This document shows, in pieces, positions 32,746 to 40,497 of a DNA stretch of 41,709 nucleotides. Source of the stretch: Lachnospiraceae bacterium AM93-12TA (GTDB lineage: Bacteria; Bacillota; Clostridia; Lachnospirales; Lachnospiraceae). Positions within the stretch are counted from its first letter, which is position 1; every line of letters starts with the position of its first letter. The DNA lies in NCBI GenBank assembly GCA_027698105.1, contig JAQERH010000027.1, positions 1 to 41,709 of the forward strand, given 5' to 3'. The notes below the pieces were generated by a model. It ran no database searches. It was not told the origin of the DNA and saw only the letters and a program-made list of their open reading frames with translations. Made by a program: the position numbers and the translations under genes.

Positions 32746-33132
32746 TTGGGGATTGAAACTGCAGCGGCAGTAGGGATGATTGCGGTTCTGACGGCGGTTC
32801 AGTTTAAGAGCAGAGGGATGGAATTTGGTATTTACATTATTCTGGCAGCAGGAATTTTGATTTTTTTCTACAGTGCAGGAAAAATCCGGATTATTTTAGA
32901 GGCTGTCAGGCAGATGCAGAGCTGTATTCAGCTGAATCAGGCCTACCTGACGGCTCTTCTCAAAATGGCAGGCATCACATATATTGCAGAACTGGCCTCC
33001 GGCCTTTGCAGGGACGCAGGATATTCCGCTATGGGCGCCCAGATAGAGATGTTTGGAAAGCTGTCGATTCTGGCAGTGAGCACGCCTATTATTCTGGCCC
33101 TGTTTGAGACACTGGAAGCTTTTTTAAAATAA
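32746..33132 (+). CDS. spoIIIAD: SpoIIIAD, stage III sporulation protein
   Basis: A 128-residue membrane protein of the SpoIIIA-SpoIIQ channel linking mother cell and forespore. It has about four membrane segments (about 5-18, 27-43, 68-85, 103-122) and the family phrase GIYIILAAGILIF. The start is TTG at 32746, eight bases after AAGGGAGG. In Bacillus and most clostridia this is the fourth gene of spoIIIAA-AH. Here the 130 bases upstream (32615-32745), after the hutH terminator, contain no spoIIIAC, AB or AA reading frame. A TATACT at 32710-32715 is the only promoter-like element seen; no clear sigmaE -35 is visible. Confidence 0.9.
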   Translation: MGIETAAAVGMIAVLTAVQFKSRGMEFGIYIILAAGILIFFYSAGKIRIILEAVRQMQSCIQLNQAYLTALLKMAGITYIAELASGLCRDAGYSAMGAQIEMFGKLSILAVSTPIILALFETLEAFLK

Positions 33133-33158
33133 GAAAAAGAGCAAAAGGAGGTCCTGTC

Positions 33159-34364
33159 ATGTCCAGAACAGTTCTGTGTGTAAGCCTTGCTTTCTTTCTG
33201 CTCTGTCTCTTTCCAGGGGATGCTCTGGGAGAGGAAAGAAACAGAATGGGCATAGAGGAAACGATACAGAAAGAAGCGGCAGATGACAAAGAGGAGGAGA
33301 ATGGACTGACGCTCTCTGAATTGGATTTTTCTTCTGTGGAGGAGATTCTTGAAACAACCGGACAGGGAACGGAAAGTTTTTCTTTTGGGGAGCTCTTGGA
33401 TATGATCTTCAGGGGAGATGTAAAGGGAGCCTGCGCCATGGCGTTTCACAGTCTCTTGGACAGCCTGTTTTCAGAGCTGTCTGCCGGTTCCGGGCGAATG
33501 GCGCAGATTTTTCTCATTGCCCTGACCGGGGCAGTGTTTACCTGTTTTTCCGATATTTTTTCGGGAGGACAGATTTCGGAAACTGCATTTTATGTAACCT
33601 TTCTTCTCTTGTTTTCTCTTCTGGCTTCCAGCTTTTATGAGAGCATTTCTGTAGCGGGACGGGCTGTCAGTCAGGCCTTTGAATTTATGAGAGCTTTGAC
33701 ACCTGGATATTTTATGACTGTAGCGTTTACAGGAGGAAGTCTCAGCGCCGGAGCCGGATGCAGCTGGATGCTTTTTTCGATTACAGCGGCTCAGTGGCTT
33801 CTTTCAAAGCTTATTTTCCCGGTGTTTAAAATCTATATTCTGCTGGTTCTGGCAGGCCATCTGACGAAGGAGGAATTGTTTTCCAGAATGACCGGGGGCA
33901 TCCGGATTGCAGTGGAATGGAGTATGAAAACACTGACCGGGGCAGTGCTTGGGTTTCATATTCTCCAGGGAATGGTGATTCCTTATGCGGACGCAGTAAA
34001 GCATACTTCCCTGAAACGGATGGTTTCCATGATTCCGGGGCTGGGACAGGGGGCATCGGCAGTCTCCCAGATGGTACTGGGATCGGGAATTCTTATTAAA
34101 AATACAGTGGGAGCCGGTGCAGCTGTAACGCTTCTGGCTATTACAGCTGTTCCGATTATGAAGCTTTTGATTCTGATGCTTCTGTACCAGTTCGTGGCTG
34201 CGGCAGCAGAGCCAATCTGCGATAAGCGGCTGACTGCCTGTATGGCCGACATAGGGAAAGGCCACCAGATTCTTTTAAAGCTGGTGTGCCTTTCACTTCT
34301 TCTGCTGATCGTTTCCATCGGAGTGATCTGCATGGCATCCAATACAGTATATTATGCGGCATAA
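33159..34364 (+). CDS. spoIIIAE: SpoIIIAE, stage III sporulation protein
   Basis: A 401-residue polytopic membrane protein of the SpoIIIA complex in the mother-cell membrane. A signal-like hydrophobic start (about 4-23) precedes a hydrophilic acidic stretch (about 25-75), then about seven membrane segments from about 110 to 395. Family phrases seen are EFMRALTPGYFMTVAFTGG, SMKTLTGAVLGFHILQGMV and KHTSLKRMVSMIPGLGQGA. The ATG follows AAAAGGAGG. It lies 26 bases after spoIIIAD and 30 bases before spoIIIAF, in the usual order. Confidence 0.95.
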   Translation: MSRTVLCVSLAFFLLCLFPGDALGEERNRMGIEETIQKEAADDKEEENGLTLSELDFSSVEEILETTGQGTESFSFGELLDMIFRGDVKGACAMAFHSLLDSLFSELSAGSGRMAQIFLIALTGAVFTCFSDIFSGGQISETAFYVTFLLLFSLLASSFYESISVAGRAVSQAFEFMRALTPGYFMTVAFTGGSLSAGAGCSWMLFSITAAQWLLSKLIFPVFKIYILLVLAGHLTKEELFSRMTGGIRIAVEWSMKTLTGAVLGFHILQGMVIPYADAVKHTSLKRMVSMIPGLGQGASAVSQMVLGSGILIKNTVGAGAAVTLLAITAVPIMKLLILMLLYQFVAAAAEPICDKRLTACMADIGKGHQILLKLVCLSLLLLIVSIGVICMASNTVYYAA

Positions 34365-34394
34365 CAGAAGCTGAAAGGAGGAAAAGCAGGGGAA

Positions 34395-35096
34395 ATGGAG
34401 TATTTTTACAGCTGGGTCCGAACCATTATTTTCTATATGATTTTTGTAAACTTTGTGACGAATCTTCTTCCGGGAAAGGCATATATCCGGTATATCCGCT
34501 TGTTCATGGGGATGATACTGATCCTTTTAGTGCTTCGCCCCCTGACAGGAAGCCTGAGGCTGGATGAACAGCTGGCCCGGTGCTTTGAAGAGATTTCTTT
34601 TCAGAATGAAGCCGGGGAATTTAAGGGTCAGCTGGATCAAATAGAACAGCAGAGGTTTGAGACAATGATAGATGAGTATGAGAAAGCGGCCTCCTTCCAG
34701 GCAGAGGAGCAGCTGGAAAAAAGGGGGTACAGGGATCTAAAGATCAGGGTGTCGATTGACAGGGAACGGGACAGTCCTTCCTTTGGAGCTGTGAAGGAGG
34801 TGGAAGTGTCTGCAGGGCAGAAAAAAGAATGGGAGATGGATTCAGAGACAGCGCCGGACTCTGGTGAGAACCAGGGAAGAACAGAACAGACAGAATATTC
34901 GGAGCAGGAGATTCGCCAGGTATCGACTCAGAAAAATCACATTCAGATTGATTTGGGAGACAGAATGGAACCAGATGCAGGAGAAGCAGAGGAGAAAACG
35001 CTTGTGGACTCCGGCACAGAGAAGAGCATTAGAAAGGAGATAGCAGATTTTTATGGACTGGAGGAAGGCAATATCAAAATTAAATTCAGGGACTGA
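34395..35096 (+). CDS. spoIIIAF: SpoIIIAF, stage III sporulation protein
   Basis: A 233-residue membrane protein of the SpoIIIA complex. Two membrane segments lie at the N-terminus (about 8-27 and 33-51), with LLPGKAYIRYIRLFMGMIL between, and a mother-cell-facing or intermembrane hydrophilic domain follows. The C-terminal domain (about 100-233) is acidic and ends with IADFYGLEEGNIKIKF, as in other SpoIIIAF proteins. GAAAGGAGG lies 13 bases upstream. Its last 44 bases overlap the start of spoIIIAG, so translation is probably coupled. Confidence 0.92.
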   Translation: MEYFYSWVRTIIFYMIFVNFVTNLLPGKAYIRYIRLFMGMILILLVLRPLTGSLRLDEQLARCFEEISFQNEAGEFKGQLDQIEQQRFETMIDEYEKAASFQAEEQLEKRGYRDLKIRVSIDRERDSPSFGAVKEVEVSAGQKKEWEMDSETAPDSGENQGRTEQTEYSEQEIRQVSTQKNHIQIDLGDRMEPDAGEAEEKTLVDSGTEKSIRKEIADFYGLEEGNIKIKFRD

Positions 35097-35712
35097 TAAA
35101 AAGAAGAGGGAGAGGTGGATTGCTCTTTTGGCGGCAGGTCTTTTTCTCCTCCTGTTCAGTGCATCCACCTCCAGAGAGCCTCAGCTGCCTGTCTCTGCTG
35201 CTGTACAGGATGAGACTGATAAAAAGTATAACGAGAATGGAAATAAGCCGGAGGAAGGCCTGCAGGAGGCATTTCAAAATGCAGGACAGACGAAACAGGG
35301 AATGCCAGACATGGTGTCTTATGAAAAACAGCTGGAAGAACGGGTGAAGGAACTTTTGAAGAGCACAGAGGGGGTAGGAGAGGCGGATGTGATGATCATT
35401 CTGAAATCCTCCAAAGAAACGATTCTTCATGAGGACCAGAGGAGGAGCCGTTCCTCCTCTAAGGAGGCAGACAGCGCAGGAGGAACCAGGGAGACTGTGA
35501 ATGAGGAAGCTTCTAAAAACACAGTGTTTGTGGAAAACGGAACAGAAAAAACGCCGATTGTGGAAAAAGAGCTTTGTCCTGCCGTGGAAGGAATTGTCAT
35601 AAGCGCCCAGGGAGGGGGCAGCGCTTTTGTGAAAACAGAAATTTCTGAGGCAATGCAAGCATTATTTAATATACCGGCACATAAAATAAAAGTATTAAAA
35701 CGGGTGGATTGA
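35053..35712 (+). CDS. spoIIIAG: SpoIIIAG, ring-forming sporulation protein
   Basis: A 219-residue protein with one membrane segment (about 22-38) and an extracytoplasmic domain that, in the family, forms a large oligomeric ring similar to type III secretion rings. The ring-building motif region is VKELLKSTEGVGEADVMIIL (about 93-115). A Ser/Glu-rich insert at about 127-145 matches the beta-triangle insertion position of the family. The closing segment GIVISAQGGGSAFVKTEISEAM is typical. The start overlaps spoIIIAF by 44 bases. AAAGGAG lies 13 bases upstream, which is a long but usable spacing. Confidence 0.92.
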   Translation: MDWRKAISKLNSGTDKKKRERWIALLAAGLFLLLFSASTSREPQLPVSAAVQDETDKKYNENGNKPEEGLQEAFQNAGQTKQGMPDMVSYEKQLEERVKELLKSTEGVGEADVMIILKSSKETILHEDQRRSRSSSKEADSAGGTRETVNEEASKNTVFVENGTEKTPIVEKELCPAVEGIVISAQGGGSAFVKTEISEAMQALFNIPAHKIKVLKRVD

Positions 35713-35725
35713 AGGAGCGGTGAAT

Positions 35726-36448
35726 ATGAAAGTGAAGCGAATTTTCAGACGAAACCAGATTATCATTACTACGCTGGCCATTATGATAGCAGCTGCCGGA
35801 TATTTGAATTATTCCGGAAAAGAGGAGCTTTCCGGGGCTGTATATGAGGCCGGGGTGATGGAGATATCGGACGAGGACATTTTAGCTGAAAATCAGGCAG
35901 TAGGAAATCTGAATCCTGAGACAGAGAGCGCAGAAGAGACAGACAGTGTAAGCGCAGGAAGCGGGGAGGCAGAGGAATATAAAGAGATTGCCAGCCTGGA
36001 TCAGGATCCGGGAGAGGAAGCAGGCTCTGAACAGGCAGACTCTGCCATTGAAAATCCGGGGGAGGCAGTGCTGACAGGAGGAACCAGCGTCACAGATTAC
36101 ATAGCAAACGTACAGCTGAGCCGGGAGCAGGTGAGGGCTAAAAATAAGGAGACACTGATGGAGATCATTAACAATGAAAATGCTGATACACAGGCCAAGG
36201 AGACAGCAGTCCAGGATATGATTCACATGACTGCAGTGGCAGAGAAGGAGAATGCCGCTGAAACCCTGCTCATGGCTAAGGGATTTTCTGATCCGGTTGT
36301 CAGCATTACAGATGGCAAGGTGGATGTGGTAATTAACGCTTCTTCCCTGACAGAACCAGAGCGGGCCCAGATTGAGGACATTGTCAAGAGAAAGGCGGAG
36401 GTGACGGCAGAAAACATTGTCATTACATTGATGAAGCTCCAGGAGTAA
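35726..36448 (+). CDS. spoIIIAH: SpoIIIAH, forespore channel partner
   Basis: A 240-residue single-pass protein whose extracytoplasmic YscJ-like domain binds SpoIIQ across the engulfment gap. The membrane segment is at about 13-29 (IIITTLAIMIAAAGYL). An acidic, low-complexity linker covers about 40-125, and the folded domain about 130-240 (SREQVRAKNKETLMEIIN, KGFSDPVVSITDGKVDVVINA). A GTG at 35720 is only two bases after AAGGAG, so the ATG at 35726, with eight-base spacing, is preferred. It is the last gene of the spoIIIA group. The asp23 promoter follows immediately. Confidence 0.94.
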   Translation: MKVKRIFRRNQIIITTLAIMIAAAGYLNYSGKEELSGAVYEAGVMEISDEDILAENQAVGNLNPETESAEETDSVSAGSGEAEEYKEIASLDQDPGEEAGSEQADSAIENPGEAVLTGGTSVTDYIANVQLSREQVRAKNKETLMEIINNENADTQAKETAVQDMIHMTAVAEKENAAETLLMAKGFSDPVVSITDGKVDVVINASSLTEPERAQIEDIVKRKAEVTAENIVITLMKLQE

Positions 36449-36461
36449 TTACGGTTAGATC

Positions 36462-36489
36462 TTGCAAACGCCCGTCTATCTGCTATAAT
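36462..36489 (+). promoter_or_regulatory. asp23 promoter
   Basis: TTGCAA (36462-36467) and TATAAT (36484-36489) are 16 bases apart. The ATG at 36488 lies inside the -10 element and so cannot be the start of the asp23 protein from this promoter. Confidence 0.75.
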
Positions 36490-36523
36490 GAAACTATCAC
36501 AGAAAAGACAGGAGGTAGCGGGT

Positions 36524-36913
36524 ATGCCGAAGGAAACTGCGGAAAAAAATATACATGTATTAGAAAGAGATGGCAAACTGGGTGAGGTGAAGATCGCAGA
36601 CGAGGTGGTGGCTATGATTGCCGGCCTGGCTGCCACAGAGGTAGAAGGCGTGGATTCCATGGCTGGAAATATCACCAATGAACTGGTAGGAAAGCTGGGT
36701 ATGAAAAATCTCAGCAAGGGAGTCAAGGTAGATGTGAACGAGGAGCATGTCTCTGTGGATTTATCGCTGAATATGAAATATGGATACAGCCTTCCGGCTG
36801 TCAGTGAGAAGGTTCAGGAGAGAGTACGCACTGCGATTGAGACGATGACAGGACTGACGGTTCTGGAGGTCAACATTAAGATTGCCGGAGTGAATCTGGG
36901 GGAGGACAGCTAG
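36524..36913 (+). CDS. Asp23/Gls24-family envelope stress protein
   Basis: A 129-residue member of the Asp23/Gls24 (DUF322) family. These are small, abundant, membrane-associated proteins linked to alkaline and cell-envelope stress in Firmicutes. Family phrases seen are GEVKIADEVVAMIAGLAATEVEGV and the valine-rich VDVNEEHVSVDLSLNMKYG, ending with VLEVNIKIAGV. I placed the start at 36524 because AGGAGG at 36510-36515 is eight bases upstream, and because the in-frame ATG at 36488 lies within the promoter. Clostridial genomes commonly carry this gene after spoIIIAH. Here nusB does not follow. Confidence 0.9.
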   Translation: MPKETAEKNIHVLERDGKLGEVKIADEVVAMIAGLAATEVEGVDSMAGNITNELVGKLGMKNLSKGVKVDVNEEHVSVDLSLNMKYGYSLPAVSEKVQERVRTAIETMTGLTVLEVNIKIAGVNLGEDS

Positions 36914-36974
36914 AAAGGGAAGAAAAAGCTGCGGTAAGAAATCGTTAAGAGGCGGACAATTATGCGGGTATTTC

Positions 36975-37003
36975 TTGACGAACCATAAAAAATATGGTAG
37001 TAT
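36975..37003 (+). promoter_or_regulatory. Promoter of the riboswitch-like leader
   Basis: TTGACG (36975-36980) and TAGTAT (36998-37003) are 17 bases apart. Transcription would start near 37010, at the first base of the structured leader. Confidence 0.75.
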
Positions 37004-37010
37004 CTTTAGC

Positions 37011-37081
37011 GTTAAAAGGGAGTAGTTATCAACATGCAGTCAACATACGCCGGGCCGCAAGCCTGTGGTTGCATGTCTTTT
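37011..37081 (+). promoter_or_regulatory. yybP-ykoY-like (Mn2+) riboswitch aptamer
   Basis: AAAAG (37014-37018) pairs with CTTTT (37077-37081) as an outer helix. It is followed by GGGAGTAG (37018-37025), the hallmark loop of the yybP-ykoY family. ACATGCA (37032-37038) pairs with TGCATGT (37070-37076), and GTCAACATAC (37039-37048) matches the second conserved loop. A GC-rich hairpin (GGGC/GCCT) caps the structure. Known members bind Mn2+ and control exporters. An intrinsic terminator follows 20 bases later, as for transcriptional riboswitches. The 358-base gap between asp23 and the decarboxylase gene is thus mostly promoter, aptamer and terminator. The identification is by motif memory only. 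Confidence 0.7.
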
Positions 37082-37100
37082 GTTAATTGAACAGAAGAAC

Positions 37101-37144
37101 AAGACTTTTAGCATATGATTTCATATGCTGAAAGTCTTTTTTTT
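37101..37144 (+). terminator. Intrinsic terminator in the riboswitch leader
   Basis: AAGACTTT and AGCATATGA pair with TCATATGCT and AAAGTCTT, followed by a U8-type run to 37144. It lies between the aptamer and the decarboxylase gene (37272), so it can serve as the expression platform. Confidence 0.9.
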
Positions 37145-37271
37145 GACTTGATTGATTCATAGGAACTGCTTTTTATAAGCTGTTTGATCAGTGATAAAAG
37201 AGAGGACTGTATGGACGGAGGACTCCTGAAAAAAGAGAAAAAAGGGAAAAACAAAATTAGGAGGGAAAAAA

Positions 37272-38408
37272 ATGGACTTTTTACTGGAAGGCATTCTGGC
37301 CATCACGCCGCAGCAGCTGGTCATGTATGCAGTAGGAGTTCTGCTCATCTGGCTTGCAATTAAGAAAGGCTATGAGCCATCTCTGCTCCTGCCTATGGGC
37401 TTTGGAGCAATCTTAGTAAACCTGCCTTTATCAGGTGTTATCAATCAGGTAATGGAAGGGGTAGGAGAAACACCAGGAATTATTCAGTGGTTATTTGAGA
37501 CAACCATCGAGGCTTCCGAGGCGCTTCCGATTCTGCTGTTTATCGGTATCGGAGCTATGATCGACTTCGGCCCCCTGCTGTCCCAGCCGGTTATGTTCCT
37601 GTTCGGAGCTGCCGCTCAGTTTGGTATCTTCTTTGCTATTATGGTAGCCGTTTTATTAGGTTTTGACTTAAAGGATGCAGCATCCATCGGTATCATCGGA
37701 GCAGCGGACGGCCCTACCTCGATTCTGGTATCACAGGTGCTTCACTCTGATTATGTGGGAGCGATTGCAGTAGCTGCTTATTCCTATATGGCTCTTGTTC
37801 CGATTATCCAGCCATTTGCAATCAAACTTGTTACCACAAAGAAAGAGCGCAGTATCCACATGACATACAGCCCGAAGGCGGTTTCCAAGACAACAAAGAT
37901 AGCTTTCCCGATTATTGTTACGATTATTGTAGGCCTGATTTCTCCGGCCTCCGTTGCTCTGGTAGGCTTCTTAATGTTCGGAAACCTGATCCGCGAGTGC
38001 GGTGTCCTTCAGTCTATGTCCGATACGGCTCAGAATGAGCTTGCAAACCTGATCACACTGCTGCTGGGAATTACCATTTCCTTCAGTATGAGAGCCGATG
38101 CTTTCGTCCGATTTGACACAATTCTTATTATGTGCATCGGTCTGGTGGCATTTGTGTTTGACACCATCGGCGGCGTAATGTTTGCTAAGATTATCAATCT
38201 GTTCCGCAAGGAGAAAATTAACCCGATGATTGGCGGCGCTGGAATTTCTGCATTCCCGATGTCTGCCCGCGTGATCCAGAAGATGGCCCAGGAAGAGGAA
38301 AAGGGCAATATCATCCTGATGCACGCAGTAGGAGCCAACGTATCCGGCCAGATTGCCTCTGTAATCGCAGGCGGTCTTGTTATCAAGCTGGTGACACAGT
38401 TCCTGTAG
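37272..38408 (+). CDS. Na+-translocating decarboxylase beta subunit (OadB/GcdB family)
   Basis: A 378-residue membrane protein with about nine membrane segments. It belongs to the beta subunits of biotin-dependent Na+-pumping decarboxylases of oxaloacetate, methylmalonyl-CoA or glutaconyl-CoA. The Na+-binding re-entrant region is visible as GIIGAADGPTSI with its conserved Asp, and the later GISAFPMSARVIQ and MHAVGANVSGQI segments are family-typical. AGGAGGG precedes the ATG. The partner decarboxylase alpha and biotin carrier genes are not next to it. The gdhA and hydroxyacid dehydrogenase genes elsewhere in the window suggest glutaconyl-CoA decarboxylase (GcdB), but the substrate cannot be read from the beta subunit. 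The gene follows a riboswitch-like leader. Confidence 0.92.
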   Translation: MDFLLEGILAITPQQLVMYAVGVLLIWLAIKKGYEPSLLLPMGFGAILVNLPLSGVINQVMEGVGETPGIIQWLFETTIEASEALPILLFIGIGAMIDFGPLLSQPVMFLFGAAAQFGIFFAIMVAVLLGFDLKDAASIGIIGAADGPTSILVSQVLHSDYVGAIAVAAYSYMALVPIIQPFAIKLVTTKKERSIHMTYSPKAVSKTTKIAFPIIVTIIVGLISPASVALVGFLMFGNLIRECGVLQSMSDTAQNELANLITLLLGITISFSMRADAFVRFDTILIMCIGLVAFVFDTIGGVMFAKIINLFRKEKINPMIGGAGISAFPMSARVIQKMAQEEEKGNIILMHAVGANVSGQIASVIAGGLVIKLVTQFL

Positions 38409-38421
38409 GAGGGAAAAGATT

Positions 38422-38538
38422 ATGATGGAAAACTTTTTAATCGCTCTTCAGATTATGGCGCAGGGAATGGGCGGAATCTTCGTAGTAATTATTCTGATTA
38501 CCCTGGTTGTAATGCTGATGGGAAAAATGAATAAATAG
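38422..38538 (+). CDS. Small OadG-like membrane peptide
   Basis: A 38-residue peptide starting MMENFLIALQIMAQGMGG, with one membrane helix (about 17-33) and a short basic end, GKMNK. The pattern (short amphipathic start, GMGxIFVVI helix) resembles the N-terminal anchor of gamma/delta subunits of Na+-pump decarboxylases, reduced to the anchor alone. AGGAGGG is placed eight to nine bases upstream of the ATG. It starts 13 bases after the beta-subunit stop, so the two are cotranscribed. It is followed by a perfect terminator. Its likely role is to help assemble the beta subunit. Confidence 0.8.
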   Translation: MMENFLIALQIMAQGMGGIFVVIILITLVVMLMGKMNK

Positions 38539-38549
38539 GTTAGTTAGAA

Positions 38550-38603
38550 AAAAAGGAACTGTTTTCGTGCTCCACTGGAAGTCGCTGAAAACAGTTCCTT
38601 TTT
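38550..38603. terminator. Bidirectional terminator after the OadG-like gene
   Basis: A perfect 17-bp stem (38550-38566 with 38587-38603), with A-rich and T-rich ends on both sides of a 20-base loop. It serves the plus operon and the convergent minus gene at 38627. Confidence 0.92.
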
Positions 38604-38626
38604 ATGTGGAAATGCGTTAAAAGCCG

Positions 38627-39178
38627 CTAAAGGCCAGTGCCCTTTTTTACGGTAAGGTTTTCCTGGACAAGATTCGTATTCAAAAGTGACAGCAATGCTT
38701 CGTAATCTTCTTTTGGCAAATCGGTTCTTTTCACAAGCAGCATTTGATTATCAATTCTTTTTAAATAAACATATTCCTTAAAGATTCCCCAGCATTTAAA
38801 TGCCTCCCATTTGTTTAATCCCCATCCAATTTCTGATAATATAGTAACACCGTCTATATCAAAATTATATTCACGTCCCCCTGATTTCAACTTATCATTG
38901 GCCTTGTTTTGCTGTTTTTTGATAAGGAAGTTTTGATAGAAAACAACACCGCTTGTTGCTGCCCATGTAAAAAACACAGTCAATGTCAGGGCAAGCAATG
39001 AATTTCCTGATGAATGATTCAGAAAATGAACGATTGTATAAATGGCCATAACAATAGCCATACTGGCAAAGATGATCCTGCTTCGTTTCCTTTTCTTCAC
39101 ATTTACAGGGCTTGCCATTGTAATCTCTCTTAATACCGATAATTCTTCCTGATTTATTTCTATTTTTGCCTGAATCAT
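38627..39178 (-). CDS. YcxB-like membrane protein
   Basis: A 183-residue protein with two membrane helices (about 35-53 and 60-82) and a C-terminal cytosolic domain (about 95-175). The pattern (GREYNFDIDGVTILSEIGWGLNKWEAF, then KEYVYLKRIDNQMLLVKRTDL) matches the YcxB-like domain. This is a small beta-rich domain of unknown function, common in Firmicute membrane proteins. It is the last of four minus-strand membrane genes in an AT-richer stretch. The ribosome binding site is weak: no clear AGGAGG precedes ATGATTCAG, though GGAGACAG lies about nine bases upstream. The function is unknown. Confidence 0.75.
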   Translation of the reverse strand: MIQAKIEINQEELSVLREITMASPVNVKKRKRSRIIFASMAIVMAIYTIVHFLNHSSGNSLLALTLTVFFTWAATSGVVFYQNFLIKKQQNKANDKLKSGGREYNFDIDGVTILSEIGWGLNKWEAFKCWGIFKEYVYLKRIDNQMLLVKRTDLPKEDYEALLSLLNTNLVQENLTVKKGTGL

Positions 39179-39207
39179 TTGTTACTGTCTCCGTGAACTT
39201 GAAGTTT

Positions 39208-39465
39208 TCAATTTGTCTCAATTTTTATAATTTTTCCGCAATGCCGGCAGTGGTATGTATGATGCTTTGCATAGAAAAGTCTCTCCAGATTTTCAAATCC
39301 GCCACAATGAGGGCAGCGTAAATATTGTTTATCAATCCACAGATACCCTGCCAGAGCAATGCCTGCAAGAATAAACAATGGTTTAAAGAAAAAACCGGCT
39401 GCTATGCAAAGGGAACAAATCATTAAACAAAGAAAGGCGGCGCTGATTTTACTGCTTTTTATCAT
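39208..39465 (-). CDS. Small membrane protein with zinc-ribbon-like C-terminus
   Basis: An 85-residue protein with two membrane helices (about 8-24 and 26-43). A tail with two CxxC pairs (LRCPHCGG at about 49-56 and YHCRHCGK at about 71-78) should bind one zinc. AGGAGGT-like sequence precedes the ATG. I do not recognise a named family. It lies between two other membrane protein genes on minus, with 29 bases to the YcxB-like gene, so cotranscription is likely. Confidence 0.7.
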   Translation of the reverse strand: MIKSSKISAAFLCLMICSLCIAAGFFFKPLFILAGIALAGYLWIDKQYLRCPHCGGFENLERLFYAKHHTYHCRHCGKIIKIETN

Positions 39466-39542
39466 CGTTCGACCTCCTGACTAACTATTACTTTGGCTTT
39501 CTTGCTTATATAGTTACATTTCTCGTCAAAAGTAAATTTATT

Positions 39543-40310
39543 CTACTGTAGTCCTATCAGAAAAATTACAAGCGCTGCAATTGTTATAACAGTCCAGCCG
39601 AGATATCGTCCTGCAATTTCCAAGTCAGACGGCTCTGCATGGTCTGCATTGCGAATCTGAAGGGACAGATTCCAACGGAAAAGCTCATCTGCAAATAAAA
39701 TAGAAAATGCATTGAGAAGGCAAAGGAACACAGCGCCAAACCATGCAAACCAATCGCCCTTATGTGTCAGTTCAGGCCCATTCATCAGTTCCAATATGGC
39801 AGATGCAGATGGTTTTACCGGATCAATGACATTCCCATTTTCGTCCCTCTCAACTCCATCTCCAATTGTATAGGAAAATCCAAAGTTATCTAAATTTCCA
39901 TCTTCATTGTAGAGCCAATAGAAATCATCATGTTCCAACACGCCTCCGCGAAACAGAATAGTATCACCTTGACGAAGTTCCACACCAACCATATCTTCCG
40001 ACTGTTTTTCTGCTTCGGGAATAGCTGTATCATCTTCTTTTGCTGTATATGGGCCATAGATTTTGTCGCCATGGTGAAATACAATTGTCTTATCCTGCGA
40101 CACTGAAAAATATGCTTTCTGCCCCTGAAGTTTGCCGGAGTACATAATACTTCCATTTTCCTGACTTGGGACAAAAATTGCGTCTTTATATTCAAATCCA
40201 ACTTTTGAAATTGTCACGGAATAAACAACTGCAAATACCAGCGCCATAGCAATCATAACGATTAGAACACCTTTTTGATACAGATTCAAATTTTTAATTT
40301 TTTCCATCAT
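39543..40310 (-). CDS. Membrane protein of unknown function
   Basis: A 255-residue protein. One membrane helix near the N-terminus (about 12-32) is followed by a probably extracytoplasmic domain (about 35-185), with beta-rich segments such as GSIMYSGKLQGQKAYFSV and HHGDKIYGPYTA. Two membrane helices close the protein (about 188-208 and 233-253). I recognise no family; the small-molecule or protein partner cannot be inferred. The start MMEKIKNL is preceded by AAAGGGGGCAG. The other three membrane genes of the minus-strand cluster surround it. Confidence 0.7.
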   Translation of the reverse strand: MMEKIKNLNLYQKGVLIVMIAMALVFAVVYSVTISKVGFEYKDAIFVPSQENGSIMYSGKLQGQKAYFSVSQDKTIVFHHGDKIYGPYTAKEDDTAIPEAEKQSEDMVGVELRQGDTILFRGGVLEHDDFYWLYNEDGNLDNFGFSYTIGDGVERDENGNVIDPVKPSASAILELMNGPELTHKGDWFAWFGAVFLCLLNAFSILFADELFRWNLSLQIRNADHAEPSDLEIAGRYLGWTVITIAALVIFLIGLQ

Positions 40311-40497
40311 TCTGCCCCCTTTCTAAAGATAAATATAATTTCGGATAATCACGGATAACACGGTCATTATCTGGTAGAAGCAAATACATACCTTGAACAG
40401 AAGTCTTCCAGAACGATACAGTACCTGAAAGATGCTGGTTTAATTTCACGATAAACTGGGAGTTACTCAGCTGTTACGAATACCATAATTGATTAGC

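Noticed and set aside
36488..36523. Upstream start for the Asp23-family protein
   Set aside because: The ATG lies in the TATAAT -10 element, and AGGAGG points to the ATG at 36524.
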